A stretch of DNA of 64,000 nt, taken from Mucilaginibacter sp. OK268 (GTDB taxonomy: Bacteria > Bacteroidota > Bacteroidia > Sphingobacteriales > Sphingobacteriaceae). Shown piece by piece: positions 27,434 through 35,894 of this stretch. Below the pieces are notes generated by a model, which had not been told where the DNA came from, did not search any database, and worked only from the letters and a program-made list of their open reading frames with translations. The stretch is taken from NCBI RefSeq assembly GCF_900103125.1, contig NZ_FNJV01000007.1, positions 310,001 through 374,000 of the forward strand, in the 5' to 3' direction. Every line of letters begins with the position of its first letter. Position 1 is the first letter of the stretch. The translations under genes and the position numbers were made by a program.

Positions 27434-28240
27434 ATGATCATGAAAGAAAGTAACCGGCCCTTGAAAAGCGATACACGGTACCTGCTGAAGATAAAAGAAG
27501 AACTGGAGATTTTATTAGCCCGCGAAAAGGAATTAAGCCGCCTGAAAGGCCGGATGGTTTCCATCGCATCCCACGAATTCAGAACACCTTTAAGCAGCAT
27601 TCAGTTATCCGCCTCCACGATCGAACATTATTTTGACCGGCTTGATCGGACCAGGATCTTTCAGCACCTGAAAAAAATCATCATGGCAGTACAGCAAATG
27701 ACAGCTATACTCGATGATCTCCTGTCGCTGGAAAAGATAGAGTCCGGCAAAGTTTCCCTGCGTATGAAATGTTTTGACCTGACTTCCGTCAGCAGGGATG
27801 TCCTGGAGGAAATGCAGGCAATGACCAAAAAGGGTCAGCAATTATTTCATCGTCACCATGGGCTGGATACCGAGGTTTATCTGGATCAGGACCTGCTCAG
27901 GCGTTGCCTGACGAACCTGATTTCGAACGCCATTAAATATTCGCCAGAGGGCGGAATTGTTGAACTGGTCACTTGTATAACCGAACAGTTTATGGAGGTT
28001 CAGGTAAAGGATCAGGGGATCGGCATCCCGGAAAAAGAACAGTCCCGGTTGTTTGAAACTTTTTTCCGGGCGGATAACGCGAAGGATATACAGGGGACAG
28101 GTTTGGGCCTGAACATTGTGAAACGATATGTGGAACTCATGAATGGCAGCGTCAGTTTCAGCAGCAGGGAAAATGAGGGAACGGTATTTATGCTCAGGTT
28201 TCCGCGACTTTCGGGTGATCTGGATCAGCCCATAAAGTGA
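27434..28240 (+). CDS. PAS-less histidine kinase, paralogue of the FixL-like kinase core
   Basis: About 268 residues from the start MIMKESNRPLK (ATG codons at 27434 and 27440; the frame stays open upstream to 27323). A short coiled coil precedes HisKA with SHEFRTPLSSIQLSAS and a HATPase domain with NLISNAIKYS, DQGIGIP and GTGLGLNIV. The HisKA region closely resembles the FixL-like kinase at 18031-19218 (SHEFRTPLSAIQLSSS; both have LSLEK then GKV), so it looks like a duplicate that lost its sensor domain. No membrane helix. It may act on the same REC-CRP regulator. Its stop codon overlaps an operator. Confidence 0.85.
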   Translation: MIMKESNRPLKSDTRYLLKIKEELEILLAREKELSRLKGRMVSIASHEFRTPLSSIQLSASTIEHYFDRLDRTRIFQHLKKIIMAVQQMTAILDDLLSLEKIESGKVSLRMKCFDLTSVSRDVLEEMQAMTKKGQQLFHRHHGLDTEVYLDQDLLRRCLTNLISNAIKYSPEGGIVELVTCITEQFMEVQVKDQGIGIPEKEQSRLFETFFRADNAKDIQGTGLGLNIVKRYVELMNGSVSFSSRENEGTVFMLRFPRLSGDLDQPIK

Positions 28241-28250
28241 TATTGGTCAT
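28237..28250. promoter_or_regulatory. CRP/FNR-type box upstream of the PAS kinase/regulator pair
   Basis: GTGAT-ATTG-GTCAT. The TGA of the left half-site is the stop codon of the preceding kinase (28238-28240). Centre is 41-55 bp before the first candidate starts of the next kinase. Confidence 0.6.
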
Positions 28251-28298
28251 CATTGCTGCGCTTATTTGATGTGATATTCGTATATGCATTTGCCAGCC

Positions 28299-29504
28299 AT
28301 GAAAAACACAAAATCAATACTTGATACTGTACAGCAGCTCAATAAAGGTGACTATATGCTCATTAAACCGGTAAAAATAAACCCCATGGACCCACAAAGT
28401 AAACAATTGCAGTTATTAAAATTAGTGGAAGAAATTGAGGGATATGCCATTTTAACTTTAGACAGGAAAGGAAATATCGAAACCTGGAATAAAGGGGCGG
28501 AAAAAATCAAGGGCTACAGGGCTGAAGAGATCATCGGCCAGCATTTCAGTGTTTTTTATACAGATGTCGATCTCCTGATCGGCCTGCCCGAAAAGCTGCT
28601 GGCAGAAGCAAGCCTCAAGGGCACCGCTTATAATGAAAGCTGGCGGGTAAGGAAAGATAAGACCACGTTCTGGGGTTCGGTCACCATTACCGCGCTGCAT
28701 GACGATGACGGCAATATCACCGGCTTCGCCAAAGTAACGCGCGACCTTACGGAGAGAATGCTCGCTGAAACGGCCATCAGGCGGCATGCGGAGGATCTGG
28801 AAATTAGAAATAAAGAGATCGAGCAATTCGTTTATATAGCCTCCCATGATCTTCAGGAACCTTTATTTACCGTTAATAGTTTTGTCGAATTCTTTCAGAC
28901 CGAATACCAGCATTTATTTGATGAAAATGCTAAAGCCTATTTAAATTTTATTGTCCAGGCAACTGACCGGATGAAAAACCTCATCAAAAACCTGCTGGAC
29001 TATTCCCATTTGGGCTCAGAAAAAATCTTGGCGAACATAGACTGCAACCAGCTTTTGAATACCCTGACAGCCGATCTGGCGAACCAGATCAAAAAATCAG
29101 GAGCAAAAGTTTTTTATAAAGACCTGCCGGTCATCAAAGGTTATCCGACAGAATTAAGCCAGTTATTTCAGAACCTGATCAGCAATGCTATCAAATTCAG
29201 GGACAAAAGAGAGCTCCCGGAAATTGAAATATCGGCGATAAAAGATCCGGCATCCTGGTGCTTTAAAATAAAAGATAATGGAATAGGCGTAGATCCCAGG
29301 TTCCGGGAAAAGATCTTTTTGATCTTTCAACGCTTACATGGCCGCAACGAATACGAAGGTAATGGCATAGGCCTGGCCCACTGTAAAAAAATAGTGGAGC
29401 TGCACGGGGGCAAAATTTCCGTGGAGCCGAATGATGGCAAAGGATCTTCCTTTGTCTTTACCATACCATTTAAACCTGATTTTTTACAGCATGAAAAGAT
29501 ATGA
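28299..29504 (+). CDS. PAS-domain sensor histidine kinase
   Basis: About 401 residues; the start is uncertain (ATG at 28284, 28299 or 28356, the last preceded by AAAGGTGAC). A PAS/PAC domain (EIEGYAILTLDRKGNIETWN through VTRDLTERM) is followed by a phytochrome-type HisKA (FVYIASHDLQEPLFTVNSF) and a HATPase domain (NLISNAIKF, DNGIGVD, GNGIGLAHC). No heme-PAS signature of the FixL kind is present, so the signal is unknown. It is soluble by sequence. The last 14 bp overlap the response regulator gene. Confidence 0.88.
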   Translation: MKNTKSILDTVQQLNKGDYMLIKPVKINPMDPQSKQLQLLKLVEEIEGYAILTLDRKGNIETWNKGAEKIKGYRAEEIIGQHFSVFYTDVDLLIGLPEKLLAEASLKGTAYNESWRVRKDKTTFWGSVTITALHDDDGNITGFAKVTRDLTERMLAETAIRRHAEDLEIRNKEIEQFVYIASHDLQEPLFTVNSFVEFFQTEYQHLFDENAKAYLNFIVQATDRMKNLIKNLLDYSHLGSEKILANIDCNQLLNTLTADLANQIKKSGAKVFYKDLPVIKGYPTELSQLFQNLISNAIKFRDKRELPEIEISAIKDPASWCFKIKDNGIGVDPRFREKIFLIFQRLHGRNEYEGNGIGLAHCKKIVELHGGKISVEPNDGKGSSFVFTIPFKPDFLQHEKI

Positions 29505-29916
29505 AGGCCTTGAAGGCATCCTGCTCATTGATGATGATCTTCCTACCAATTTTATACATAAAAAAGTAATTGAAAAGGCGGCCGTGAATGCAGCGGTAAA
29601 ATCGATTACCAGTGTACAGGAGGCTCTGGACTTTATTACCTACTCCGGTATTTATGAGGACACCCCTCAAATCCCAAGGCCGGGGCTGATCTTCCTTGAC
29701 ATTAATATGCCCGGATTAGACGGATGGGATTTTATGGACGCCTATAACCGGCTGGACCAGCGTTTTAAAGCGAGGTTGATCATCATCATGCTGTCGACCT
29801 CGCTCGATCCGGAGGATAAAGCAATGGCGATGATCGATAGGGAGGTCGTGACCTTCCTGAGCAAACCCCTGAGACCCGAAATAGTGACCACCATATTAGA
29901 TCGCTATTTTAAGTAA
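29491..29916 (+). CDS. single-domain response regulator
   Basis: A 141-residue receiver domain from MKRYEGLEGILLIDDD. Visible features are the acidic triad (DDD), the phospho-acceptor in IFLDINMPGLDGWDFMD, a Ser/Thr in MLSTSL and the conserved Lys in FLSKPL. There is no output domain, as in CheY-like or Rcp1-like regulators that partner phytochrome-type kinases. It overlaps the kinase end by 14 bp, so they are a pair. A strong terminator follows. Confidence 0.88.
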   Translation: MKRYEGLEGILLIDDDLPTNFIHKKVIEKAAVNAAVKSITSVQEALDFITYSGIYEDTPQIPRPGLIFLDINMPGLDGWDFMDAYNRLDQRFKARLIIIMLSTSLDPEDKAMAMIDREVVTFLSKPLRPEIVTTILDRYFK

Positions 29917-29963
29917 ATTGGGTAAGGAGGGGATAGCCCGGGATTAATTGGGGCCGGGGATAG

Positions 29964-30000
29964 CAGGAAAGCGCCGGCAATTACCGGCGCTTTCCTGTTT
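29964..30000 (+). terminator. strong intrinsic terminator
   Basis: Perfect 14-bp stem, CAGGAAAGCGCCGG and CCGGCGCTTTCCTG, around the loop CAATTA, followed by TTT. It closes the kinase/regulator unit. Confidence 0.85.
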
Positions 30001-30042
30001 AAAGGCTTTGACCGGCAGATGTGCCGATGATCAAAAATTAAG

Positions 30043-30056
30043 GTGAGGCCCGTCAT
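30043..30056. promoter_or_regulatory. CRP/FNR-type box upstream of the L,D-transpeptidase
   Basis: GTGAG-GCCC-GTCAT, centre 55 bp before the ATG. The fifth base of the left half-site (G) departs from the consensus. Confidence 0.5.
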
Positions 30057-30103
30057 TATTTAAGAGGCCGCCTTCATCGACCTTTAGGTCATAATTCCAT
30101 GTT

Positions 30104-31564
30104 ATGAAAACCAGATCCCGCCAGTATTTATTATCCCTTGGAGTAGTGATACTAAGTGTACTCAATTTACAAAACTGTAATGCCCAAACCAGGTTTGTGC
30201 AAAAGACCGGGGCCCTTTCACCTGATACCGGGTTGAGCCCGGAGATCAGAAAGCAGGTCCGGGGCGGGCGCCTGGATGTACAGCTATATTATCCAAAATC
30301 GGTTCAGCGTTTTTATGAGCAAAACGGGTATAAACCGGCCTGGATCAAACCGCAAAGCGGGACAGGGCCAGCCTGGCAGACCATGCTGATGCTGGATTGT
30401 GTATTACAGTTTGGGCTGTCACATGCGGATTATCATCCGCAGGAACTGCAGTACAGCCGCTTGCATGATATACTGGATACGCCGGGAAAGGTAAAACCGG
30501 ATCTTCAGGCTCGTTTTGATATCATGCTTACGGATGCGGCGATCACTATCATGAACCATCTGCATTACGGAAAACTGAACCCTGAGCTTCCCGCAAGCCG
30601 GATCGATAAGGGGATGGATATGGAATTTGAAGCAGCTTCCTATTTAAGCGGGGCCCTGAAAGAAAAAGATGTCATGACCGCTATGGCCAATGTACAGCCT
30701 AAAGCAAAAGAATACAGGGCCATGCAATACCAAATGCACCTGATGGAAGGGCTTTACCAGGGCGATTGTTACGAAATACCGCAAGAGAAAGTAAGAAAGG
30801 TCGCCATCAATATGGAACGCTTACGCTGGGCCAATACAGGGGATAGTGTTTATGTACAGATCAATATACCTTCATATAGCTTAAAATTAAATCTTCCGGA
30901 TTCTACCTATCAATTTAAAGTTATCGTAGGTAAGCCGGAAAATCCGACACCAACCTTATTAAGCAAAATTACTTACTTCACCACCGCTCCGGAATGGAAG
31001 ATCCCGGCCAGGATATTCAAACAGGAAGTGCTGCCTAAGGCACTTGCCGATAACGTATATCTTGAAAACAGTCACTTCGCGATCTATGACCAAAAGGGGA
31101 ACTATGTAGAACCGCTTAAAGCCAATCTGGCAAATGTCAGACGCAGCCCGGATCTGTATTATGCCAGGCAGTCTGCGGGATGTGATAACGCATTGGGATT
31201 ACTGGTTTTTCGTTTCCCCAATGTTTATGACATATACCTCCATGATACTCCCGAACAATCACTTTTTAAAAAGGAGGAACGGGCGTTCAGTCATGGCTGC
31301 ATCAGGGTCGAGCAGGCGAAAAAGCTGGCTACCCTTTTATTGAAACATGATGGCTCAACAGCAAAGATCACAGCCTTGCATAATGGTATGACCAAATACA
31401 TCAGGCAGGATATTTATTTGAAAAAACCGGTTGCCATCAAAATTACTTACCTGACCTGCGAAATAAAAGAAGGTGAGTACATCATTTATAATGACATATA
31501 TAGCCTCGATCAAAGCCTGGAAATGGCGCTGTATGGTGTAGATAAACCATTAAGTATGAGGTAA
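30104..31564 (+). CDS. L,D-transpeptidase (YcbB/LdtD type)
   Basis: Periplasmic peptidoglycan cross-linking enzyme that forms 3-3 bonds. The 486 residues begin with a signal peptide (about 1-27, ending LQNCNAQ; the Cys might be lipidated, but the -1 Asn is unusual). The catalytic YkuD domain lies at about 260-430 with the motif FSHGCIRV; Cys399 is the nucleophile. An N-terminal scaffold and FYEQNGYKPAW resemble YcbB. The length is shorter than E. coli LdtD. Its placement under a CRP/FNR-type box suggests envelope remodelling at low oxygen. Confidence 0.9.
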   Translation: MKTRSRQYLLSLGVVILSVLNLQNCNAQTRFVQKTGALSPDTGLSPEIRKQVRGGRLDVQLYYPKSVQRFYEQNGYKPAWIKPQSGTGPAWQTMLMLDCVLQFGLSHADYHPQELQYSRLHDILDTPGKVKPDLQARFDIMLTDAAITIMNHLHYGKLNPELPASRIDKGMDMEFEAASYLSGALKEKDVMTAMANVQPKAKEYRAMQYQMHLMEGLYQGDCYEIPQEKVRKVAINMERLRWANTGDSVYVQINIPSYSLKLNLPDSTYQFKVIVGKPENPTPTLLSKITYFTTAPEWKIPARIFKQEVLPKALADNVYLENSHFAIYDQKGNYVEPLKANLANVRRSPDLYYARQSAGCDNALGLLVFRFPNVYDIYLHDTPEQSLFKKEERAFSHGCIRVEQAKKLATLLLKHDGSTAKITALHNGMTKYIRQDIYLKKPVAIKITYLTCEIKEGEYIIYNDIYSLDQSLEMALYGVDKPLSMR

Positions 31565-31595
31565 TTAAATTGACTATGGGGTTGATAAAATAAGA

Positions 31596-31840
31596 TTATG
31601 CTCCAAGAATGATCCGGTAAAAATGCCTATTATAACGCTGAAATATTTTTTCAACTAAACCAGCCTCCAATAACTTTTTCAGCCTGGTATTAAATGAACT
31701 GATGCTCATGTTACTCCCTTGATCCTTCATCCCAAGCCAAAGGGCTTCCGCATCTTTTGCTTCGCCAACACTCTTCTTCTGGATTTTTCGCTAATCTATG
31801 AAATAAACCTCGCGGGTCAGGCAGCTATTGCATTCTGCCA
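31596..31840 (-). pseudogene. remnant of a winged-helix (Fur-like?) regulator
   Basis: Read in one minus-strand frame, the stretch gives CNSCLTREVYFID, a stop, RKIQKKSVGEAKDAEALWLG, then SISSFNTRLKKLLEAGLVEK and a normal-looking end. The second part resembles the DNA-binding helices of a Fur-type winged-helix protein. The in-frame stop and the lack of a start mark it as broken. It abuts the dead IS1-type transposase. Confidence 0.4.
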
Positions 31841-32310
31841 GCTTTACTTTGTGAAGTTTAGCTGGTATAATCTGATGGTAGATTTTCAAAACGTCTGTAT
31901 AAATTCGCTTGCATTTTGATAATAAAAGGGTATCAGTAACTCTTTGTAGATTTATTCTGGTGCGCCTTCCTACTTTTAAATCAACTACCTGCCCATTGTG
32001 CTTATCCAAAGCGTAAATCACCCAACATTCCGCGCTTTTTTTCTTGATATATGTTTTTAACTCATCTACTTCTTACACCCTGTTTGTGCTGATAGGTGGC
32101 TTTTTATGGTTGAAGCAATGTTCTTAATTCTCTGGATAACAGTTAGTGCCAGATTTATATGCTTTTTTTAGATAATGTGATATTTGAGTCTTATTACAAC
32201 TCTAACAGCGATGGCGCTGCTGATTCCGGATTTTGACAAGCTTGATGGTTGGCCCTAAACAATGATGACAATTTAAATTAACAACAGCTTTGATACACGT
32301 ATTCAATTCT
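31840..32310 (-). pseudogene. dead IS1-family transposase
   Basis: A minus-strand frame reads NCHHCLGPTIKLVKIRNQQRHRC, a CxxC zinc-ribbon start, then EVDELKTYIKKKSAECWVIYALDK and VVDLKVGRRT, followed by VTDTLLLSKCKRIYTDVLKIY. This is the IS1 transposase pattern with its DDE core. Three in-frame stops interrupt it and the C-terminus is missing, replaced by the regulator fragment. No terminal inverted repeats were recognised, so outer limits are approximate. Confidence 0.7.
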
Positions 32311-32343
32311 CAGGCAATTACAGTCTAAATAATCGCCTAAATT

Positions 32344-32375
32344 AAAAAGGATGGTACATAAGTACCATCCTTTTT
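32344..32375. terminator. bidirectional hairpin terminator
   Basis: Perfect 14-bp arms AAAAAGGATGGTAC / GTACCATCCTTTTT around ATAA. T-runs on both strands. It separates the IS remnant from the ATPase remnant. Confidence 0.8.
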
Positions 32376-32382
32376 ATAAATT

Positions 32383-32708
32383 TTAATGTGGTGTGTTTTT
32401 ATTTCCATTGATTACCAGGTTATTAATTAATAACAACCGGGTTGATACACTACCAATTCCGGCCACCAGTACTATTGCTGGAGCCAGAAAAATGCCATCG
32501 CCGGGCTGCCCGCTAATAAAGTAAATACAGGAGGTAACCAACAGTAATATAACCATCGGTTCCTTTACCAGTCCTCTCAGCACATCAACAAAACCATTTT
32601 CTTTTTTAAACGACAGGCTGTTTGCTCCATATTTTGATCTGGCCGTAATTACTTCATAGTTACTTAATCCCAGTACTTAACGCCATCTGTTTTATCGATT
32701 AATATCAT
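32383..32708 (-). pseudogene. N-terminal remnant of a P2-type cation ATPase
   Basis: Translation gives MILIDKTDGVKYW, then after a frameshift near 32668 GLSNYEVITARSKYGANSLS followed by the first membrane helices (LRGLVKEPMVILLLVTSCIYF) and ISGQPGDGIFLAP. This is the cation-ATPase N domain and M1-M2 of a P-type ATPase. The rest is gone and the reading ends in unrelated residues. It is a decayed relative of the intact ATPase at 35891-38590. Confidence 0.75.
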
Positions 32709-32733
32709 TAGAGCCTTTACAGACCGTGGTTGA

Positions 32734-33591
32734 TTATTTCATTTCGGATGGAAGAACCATCAGCGGTATATGCTGGTTATACAAAACGGCGGCTGTTGTA
32801 GACCTGTCAAACAGGTCCGGCAAAAAACCATCCTGATAATGAACAAGCGCCAGCATGTCCGAGCCGCTATCTTTGCACAATCTGTTTAATCGTTTGACGA
32901 CATCTTTGCCCCTGATCTCAAGGTACGTTATATTATCTTGTTTGATCGCATGAATATGATTAAGGATCGCCTTTTCTTTTACGGGATCATCTTTTTCCTC
33001 TAAAACTGAAACGTGAACGATCTCCAGTTGAAAATTTAATTGTTTACCTAAATGGGTAAGGTAATTGATTGCGTTGATGTCAGCTAACTCAAAATCGATG
33101 GCTAGGGTTACTTTTTTTAATTGATTCATTTCAGCTTTTGGTGGGATGATCAGAACCGGACAGAAGGAATGATCGATCACATCCATGGTGTCGCTACCGA
33201 AGATCAAATGGTTTAAAGAACCATTTGTGCTGCCGCCGATCACCACAAGCCCAGCTTTATTCTCCTCAATGATCACTGCTGTATTTCTACCAAGTGGGCC
33301 TTCCCCGCATTGATAATCAGTTTTAGGTTCAAATCCATCTTTGGATATCCCTGCTATGATATGTCTCAGCTGAAGGGTTAACTGGCTGAGTTTTGCGATA
33401 CTTTCAGCCTTCTGAAACACAAATCCTTCTACCACCCAGGGGCCGCCGGAATATGCCGAAAGTATCGGGTGGTCATAGTACGTGTTGTAGAGCAAAATAT
33501 CTGCATTTAAGCTCCTGAGAACTTTCGTCGCAGTTTTCGCAGCATGGTTCGCATTTTCCGAAAAGTCAGTTAGCATCAGGATCGTCTTCAT
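32734..33591 (-). CDS. universal stress protein (two Usp domains)
   Basis: 285 residues from MKTILMLTDFSENANHAAK. The frame stays open further upstream, but an operator lies there (33641), so 33591 is preferred. The first Usp domain (about 1-145) ends with the ATP-binding pattern VVIGGSTNGSLNHLIFGSDT; the second (about 150-285) is more divergent. Tandem Usp proteins of this type are common in Bacteroidota. It is transcribed away from the gene at 33719 and shares the operator. Confidence 0.88.
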   Translation of the reverse strand: MKTILMLTDFSENANHAAKTATKVLRSLNADILLYNTYYDHPILSAYSGGPWVVEGFVFQKAESIAKLSQLTLQLRHIIAGISKDGFEPKTDYQCGEGPLGRNTAVIIEENKAGLVVIGGSTNGSLNHLIFGSDTMDVIDHSFCPVLIIPPKAEMNQLKKVTLAIDFELADINAINYLTHLGKQLNFQLEIVHVSVLEEKDDPVKEKAILNHIHAIKQDNITYLEIRGKDVVKRLNRLCKDSGSDMLALVHYQDGFLPDLFDRSTTAAVLYNQHIPLMVLPSEMK

Positions 33592-33640
33592 GGCTGATTT
33601 CTTTAGATTGTAAATCTGGCCATTTAACAGGCAGAAATAA

Positions 33641-33654
33641 ATGACGAGGATCAT
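33641..33654. promoter_or_regulatory. CRP/FNR-type box between divergent genes
   Basis: ATGAC-GAGG-ATCAT. Centre is 57 bp before the Usp start (minus) and 72 bp before the membrane protein start (plus), so it could serve either or both. Confidence 0.65.
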
Positions 33655-33718
33655 TAATGCGCCTGATGACAGTTACTTAAACAGCAATATTAATTAGTCA
33701 TTTTTGATAAAAAAAGTC

Positions 33719-34204
33719 ATGAACCAGACGCACATCCACCTACTGATCACCCACCTGCCGATCATCGGCTCTATATTGGGTGCATTTGTTTTGATCCATG
33801 GGATATGGACAAAAAGCAATACTACTTTGATCGCTGCTTATAATATTTTGATCATCTCGGCGATTGGGGCCGGCATAGCTTATGCAACCGGTGAAGGTGC
33901 CGAAGAAACGGTGGAACATTTACAAGGAATATCTAAAAATGTCATCGAAGAACATGCAGAATCTGCATTGATATCTTTAATCGGGCTGATCGTTATGGGT
34001 ATAGTCTCCATGATCGGCTTTTTTGTAACATTAAGAAGTTCTTCCCTGAGCAGACCTATTGCATTGATAGCCCTGGCTGCATCATTGGTTGGTTTCGGGT
34101 TAATTGCAAGAACCGGTTATTTAGGTGGACAGATCAGTCATACAGAAATTGGAACGAATGCGTTACCCCCGGTAAAAGAAGGGAATGGTAAGGATAATGA
34201 TTGA
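33719..34204 (+). CDS. four-helix membrane protein (DUF2231-like)
   Basis: About 161 residues from MNQTHIHLLITHLPIIGS (the frame opens with a TTG at 33704). Four membrane helices are likely (about 8-28, 35-55, 80-105, 112-130). Histidines in HIHLLITHLP, EEHAES and GGQISHTEIG recall DUF2231-type proteins, which may bind heme, but the match is loose. It is the first gene of a plus-strand run with a CDP-alcohol phosphatidyltransferase and an AI-2E family transporter. Confidence 0.65.
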   Translation: MNQTHIHLLITHLPIIGSILGAFVLIHGIWTKSNTTLIAAYNILIISAIGAGIAYATGEGAEETVEHLQGISKNVIEEHAESALISLIGLIVMGIVSMIGFFVTLRSSSLSRPIALIALAASLVGFGLIARTGYLGGQISHTEIGTNALPPVKEGNGKDND

Positions 34205-34212
34205 CCATAACC

Positions 34213-34812
34213 ATGTTGATCAACCCTATCCATAAACCCGGTTATTATATGGTCAATGCGATCACCTTTTACAGGTTGTTAGCAGTACCGGTACTTTTGA
34301 CATTATTATTCAATGAGCAGCTTGCTGTTTTTAAATGGTTACTGGTTGTAAGTTTTCTTACGGATGCGATTGACGGATACCTGGCACGCAAATACAAAGT
34401 AAGCAGCGTATTCGGTTCGATCCTGGATTCTGTTTCAGACGACCTGACCATCGCGGTGGCTATCATAGGTATAGTTTTGGTAAATCCGGAATTCCTGAGA
34501 AAAGAGTTAGTATTAGTTTTATTACAAGTAGTGCTTTTTGGCACCCAGATTGGTTTTGCGCTATTTCGGTATTGTAAGATCAGTAGCTTTCATACCTACC
34601 TGGCCAAATTTGTCACTGTTTTTCAGGGCATATTCCTGGTGCTATTCTATTGGTTACCCGAACCTATTTATACGCTATTTTACCTGGTCTCGGCCTTAAC
34701 TATCCTCGACTTGTTGGAGGAGATTACCCTTGTCCTTATTATCCCCAAATGGGAAACTGATATAAAAGGTTTATATTGGGTAATAAAAAAACGCGCACTG
34801 CAAAAAGCGTAA
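34213..34812 (+). CDS. CDP-alcohol phosphatidyltransferase
   Basis: Membrane enzyme that moves a phosphatidyl group from CDP-diacylglycerol to an alcohol. The catalytic signature DG-x2-AR-x8-G-x3-D-x3-D is complete in DGYLARKYKVSSVFGSILD followed by SVSD (about residues 52-75). Six membrane helices fill about 199 residues. The alcohol substrate cannot be read from the sequence. The start is ATG 34213, with TTG 34201 or ATG 34249 as alternatives. It follows the preceding gene closely and overlaps none. Confidence 0.88.
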   Translation: MLINPIHKPGYYMVNAITFYRLLAVPVLLTLLFNEQLAVFKWLLVVSFLTDAIDGYLARKYKVSSVFGSILDSVSDDLTIAVAIIGIVLVNPEFLRKELVLVLLQVVLFGTQIGFALFRYCKISSFHTYLAKFVTVFQGIFLVLFYWLPEPIYTLFYLVSALTILDLLEEITLVLIIPKWETDIKGLYWVIKKRALQKA

Positions 34813-34823
34813 AAACCGTACCC

Positions 34824-35894
34824 ATGGTAAAAGAAATGCCGGTAACCGTAAAACGGGCCATAGAACTCATTGGCCTGTTTGTTTTAGGAACGATCATAGT
34901 AGCTGGAAATACGATCATTATGCCTTTGTTAATGGCGTTCTTCTTCAGCCTGGTGCTTTTACCTGTCTTCCGCTTTTTCAGGAAGTTAAAAGTGCCGGAA
35001 GTGATCGCTGTTTTTTTACCGATATTATTATTAACGATCATCGTGGCGTTGATTATTTGGCTATTTTCCAGCCAGATCGGTGCTTTGTTAGATGATTTTC
35101 CGCAGATACAACACACTGTAACCAAACATTTGGATAATTTAAGTATCTGGATCAGCAAATCATTTGGATACTCCCCGGCAGAACAGGTGAAATTCATTAA
35201 CGTTCAGAGCAAAAAGCTATTCAGTTCCCTAGGCGGAGTTTTGAGCGGCGCGGCGGGATCTTTGTCCGGCGTGGTGATATTTATAGGTTTGCTTCCTATT
35301 TACATCTACCTGATCATCCTGTACAGGAACCTTTTTTTAAAGTTCCTGCTGATGTGGTTTAAAAAAGAGGAGTATTTAAATGTAGAGGAAGCCGTACGGC
35401 AGACTGAAAAAATGGTTAAAAGCTACCTTGTGGGGCTGCTGATACAGATAACCTACATCATTATCCTTTTGGGCGGTGCTTTATGGCTTTTCGGTATTCA
35501 GAATGCGTTACTCATTGGTATCATCTTCGCTTTTCTAAATCTGATCCCTTACCTGGGCGCCCTGATCGGCAATATTCTGGGCGTGTTGCTAACCCTTGCT
35601 TCATCAGACAGCATTGCAGATGTACTGATCGTATTGGGAGCCATTACGGCGGTGCAATTCCTTGACAATAATATTCTGATGCCGCGTATCGTGGGTTCAC
35701 AGGTAAAAATCAACCCGCTTGTTTCCATCGTTGGGATTATCATTGGCGGGGTGATGGCGGGGCTTTCGGGCATGTTCCTCGCGATGCCGGTGCTTTCTAT
35801 TTTAAAGATCGTGTTCGACCGTAGCGAAAGTTATAAGCAATGGGGTGTGTTGCTGGGCGATGAACGGCCGTTAAAGAGCCAGATGCGAGTTTAG
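34824..35894 (+). CDS. AI-2E family transporter (PerM/TqsA superfamily)
   Basis: 356-residue polytopic membrane protein from MVKEMPVTVKRAIELIGLF. It has paired N-terminal helices, a cytoplasmic helical segment (about 90-130), and a C-terminal helix group with the family-type FAFLNLIPYLGALIGNILG and VQFLDNNILMPRIVGSQVKINP. Family members have been linked to autoinducer-2 export or Na+/H+ antiport; the substrate is unknown here. It ends in a 4-bp convergent overlap with the cation ATPase gene. Confidence 0.9.
   Translation: MVKEMPVTVKRAIELIGLFVLGTIIVAGNTIIMPLLMAFFFSLVLLPVFRFFRKLKVPEVIAVFLPILLLTIIVALIIWLFSSQIGALLDDFPQIQHTVTKHLDNLSIWISKSFGYSPAEQVKFINVQSKKLFSSLGGVLSGAAGSLSGVVIFIGLLPIYIYLIILYRNLFLKFLLMWFKKEEYLNVEEAVRQTEKMVKSYLVGLLIQITYIIILLGGALWLFGIQNALLIGIIFAFLNLIPYLGALIGNILGVLLTLASSDSIADVLIVLGAITAVQFLDNNILMPRIVGSQVKINPLVSIVGIIIGGVMAGLSGMFLAMPVLSILKIVFDRSESYKQWGVLLGDERPLKSQMRV

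Noticed and set aside
33592..33654. N-terminal extension of the Usp gene at 32734
   Set aside because: The extension covers an operator and lacks the Usp start pattern; MKTILMLTDFS at 33591 is the natural start.
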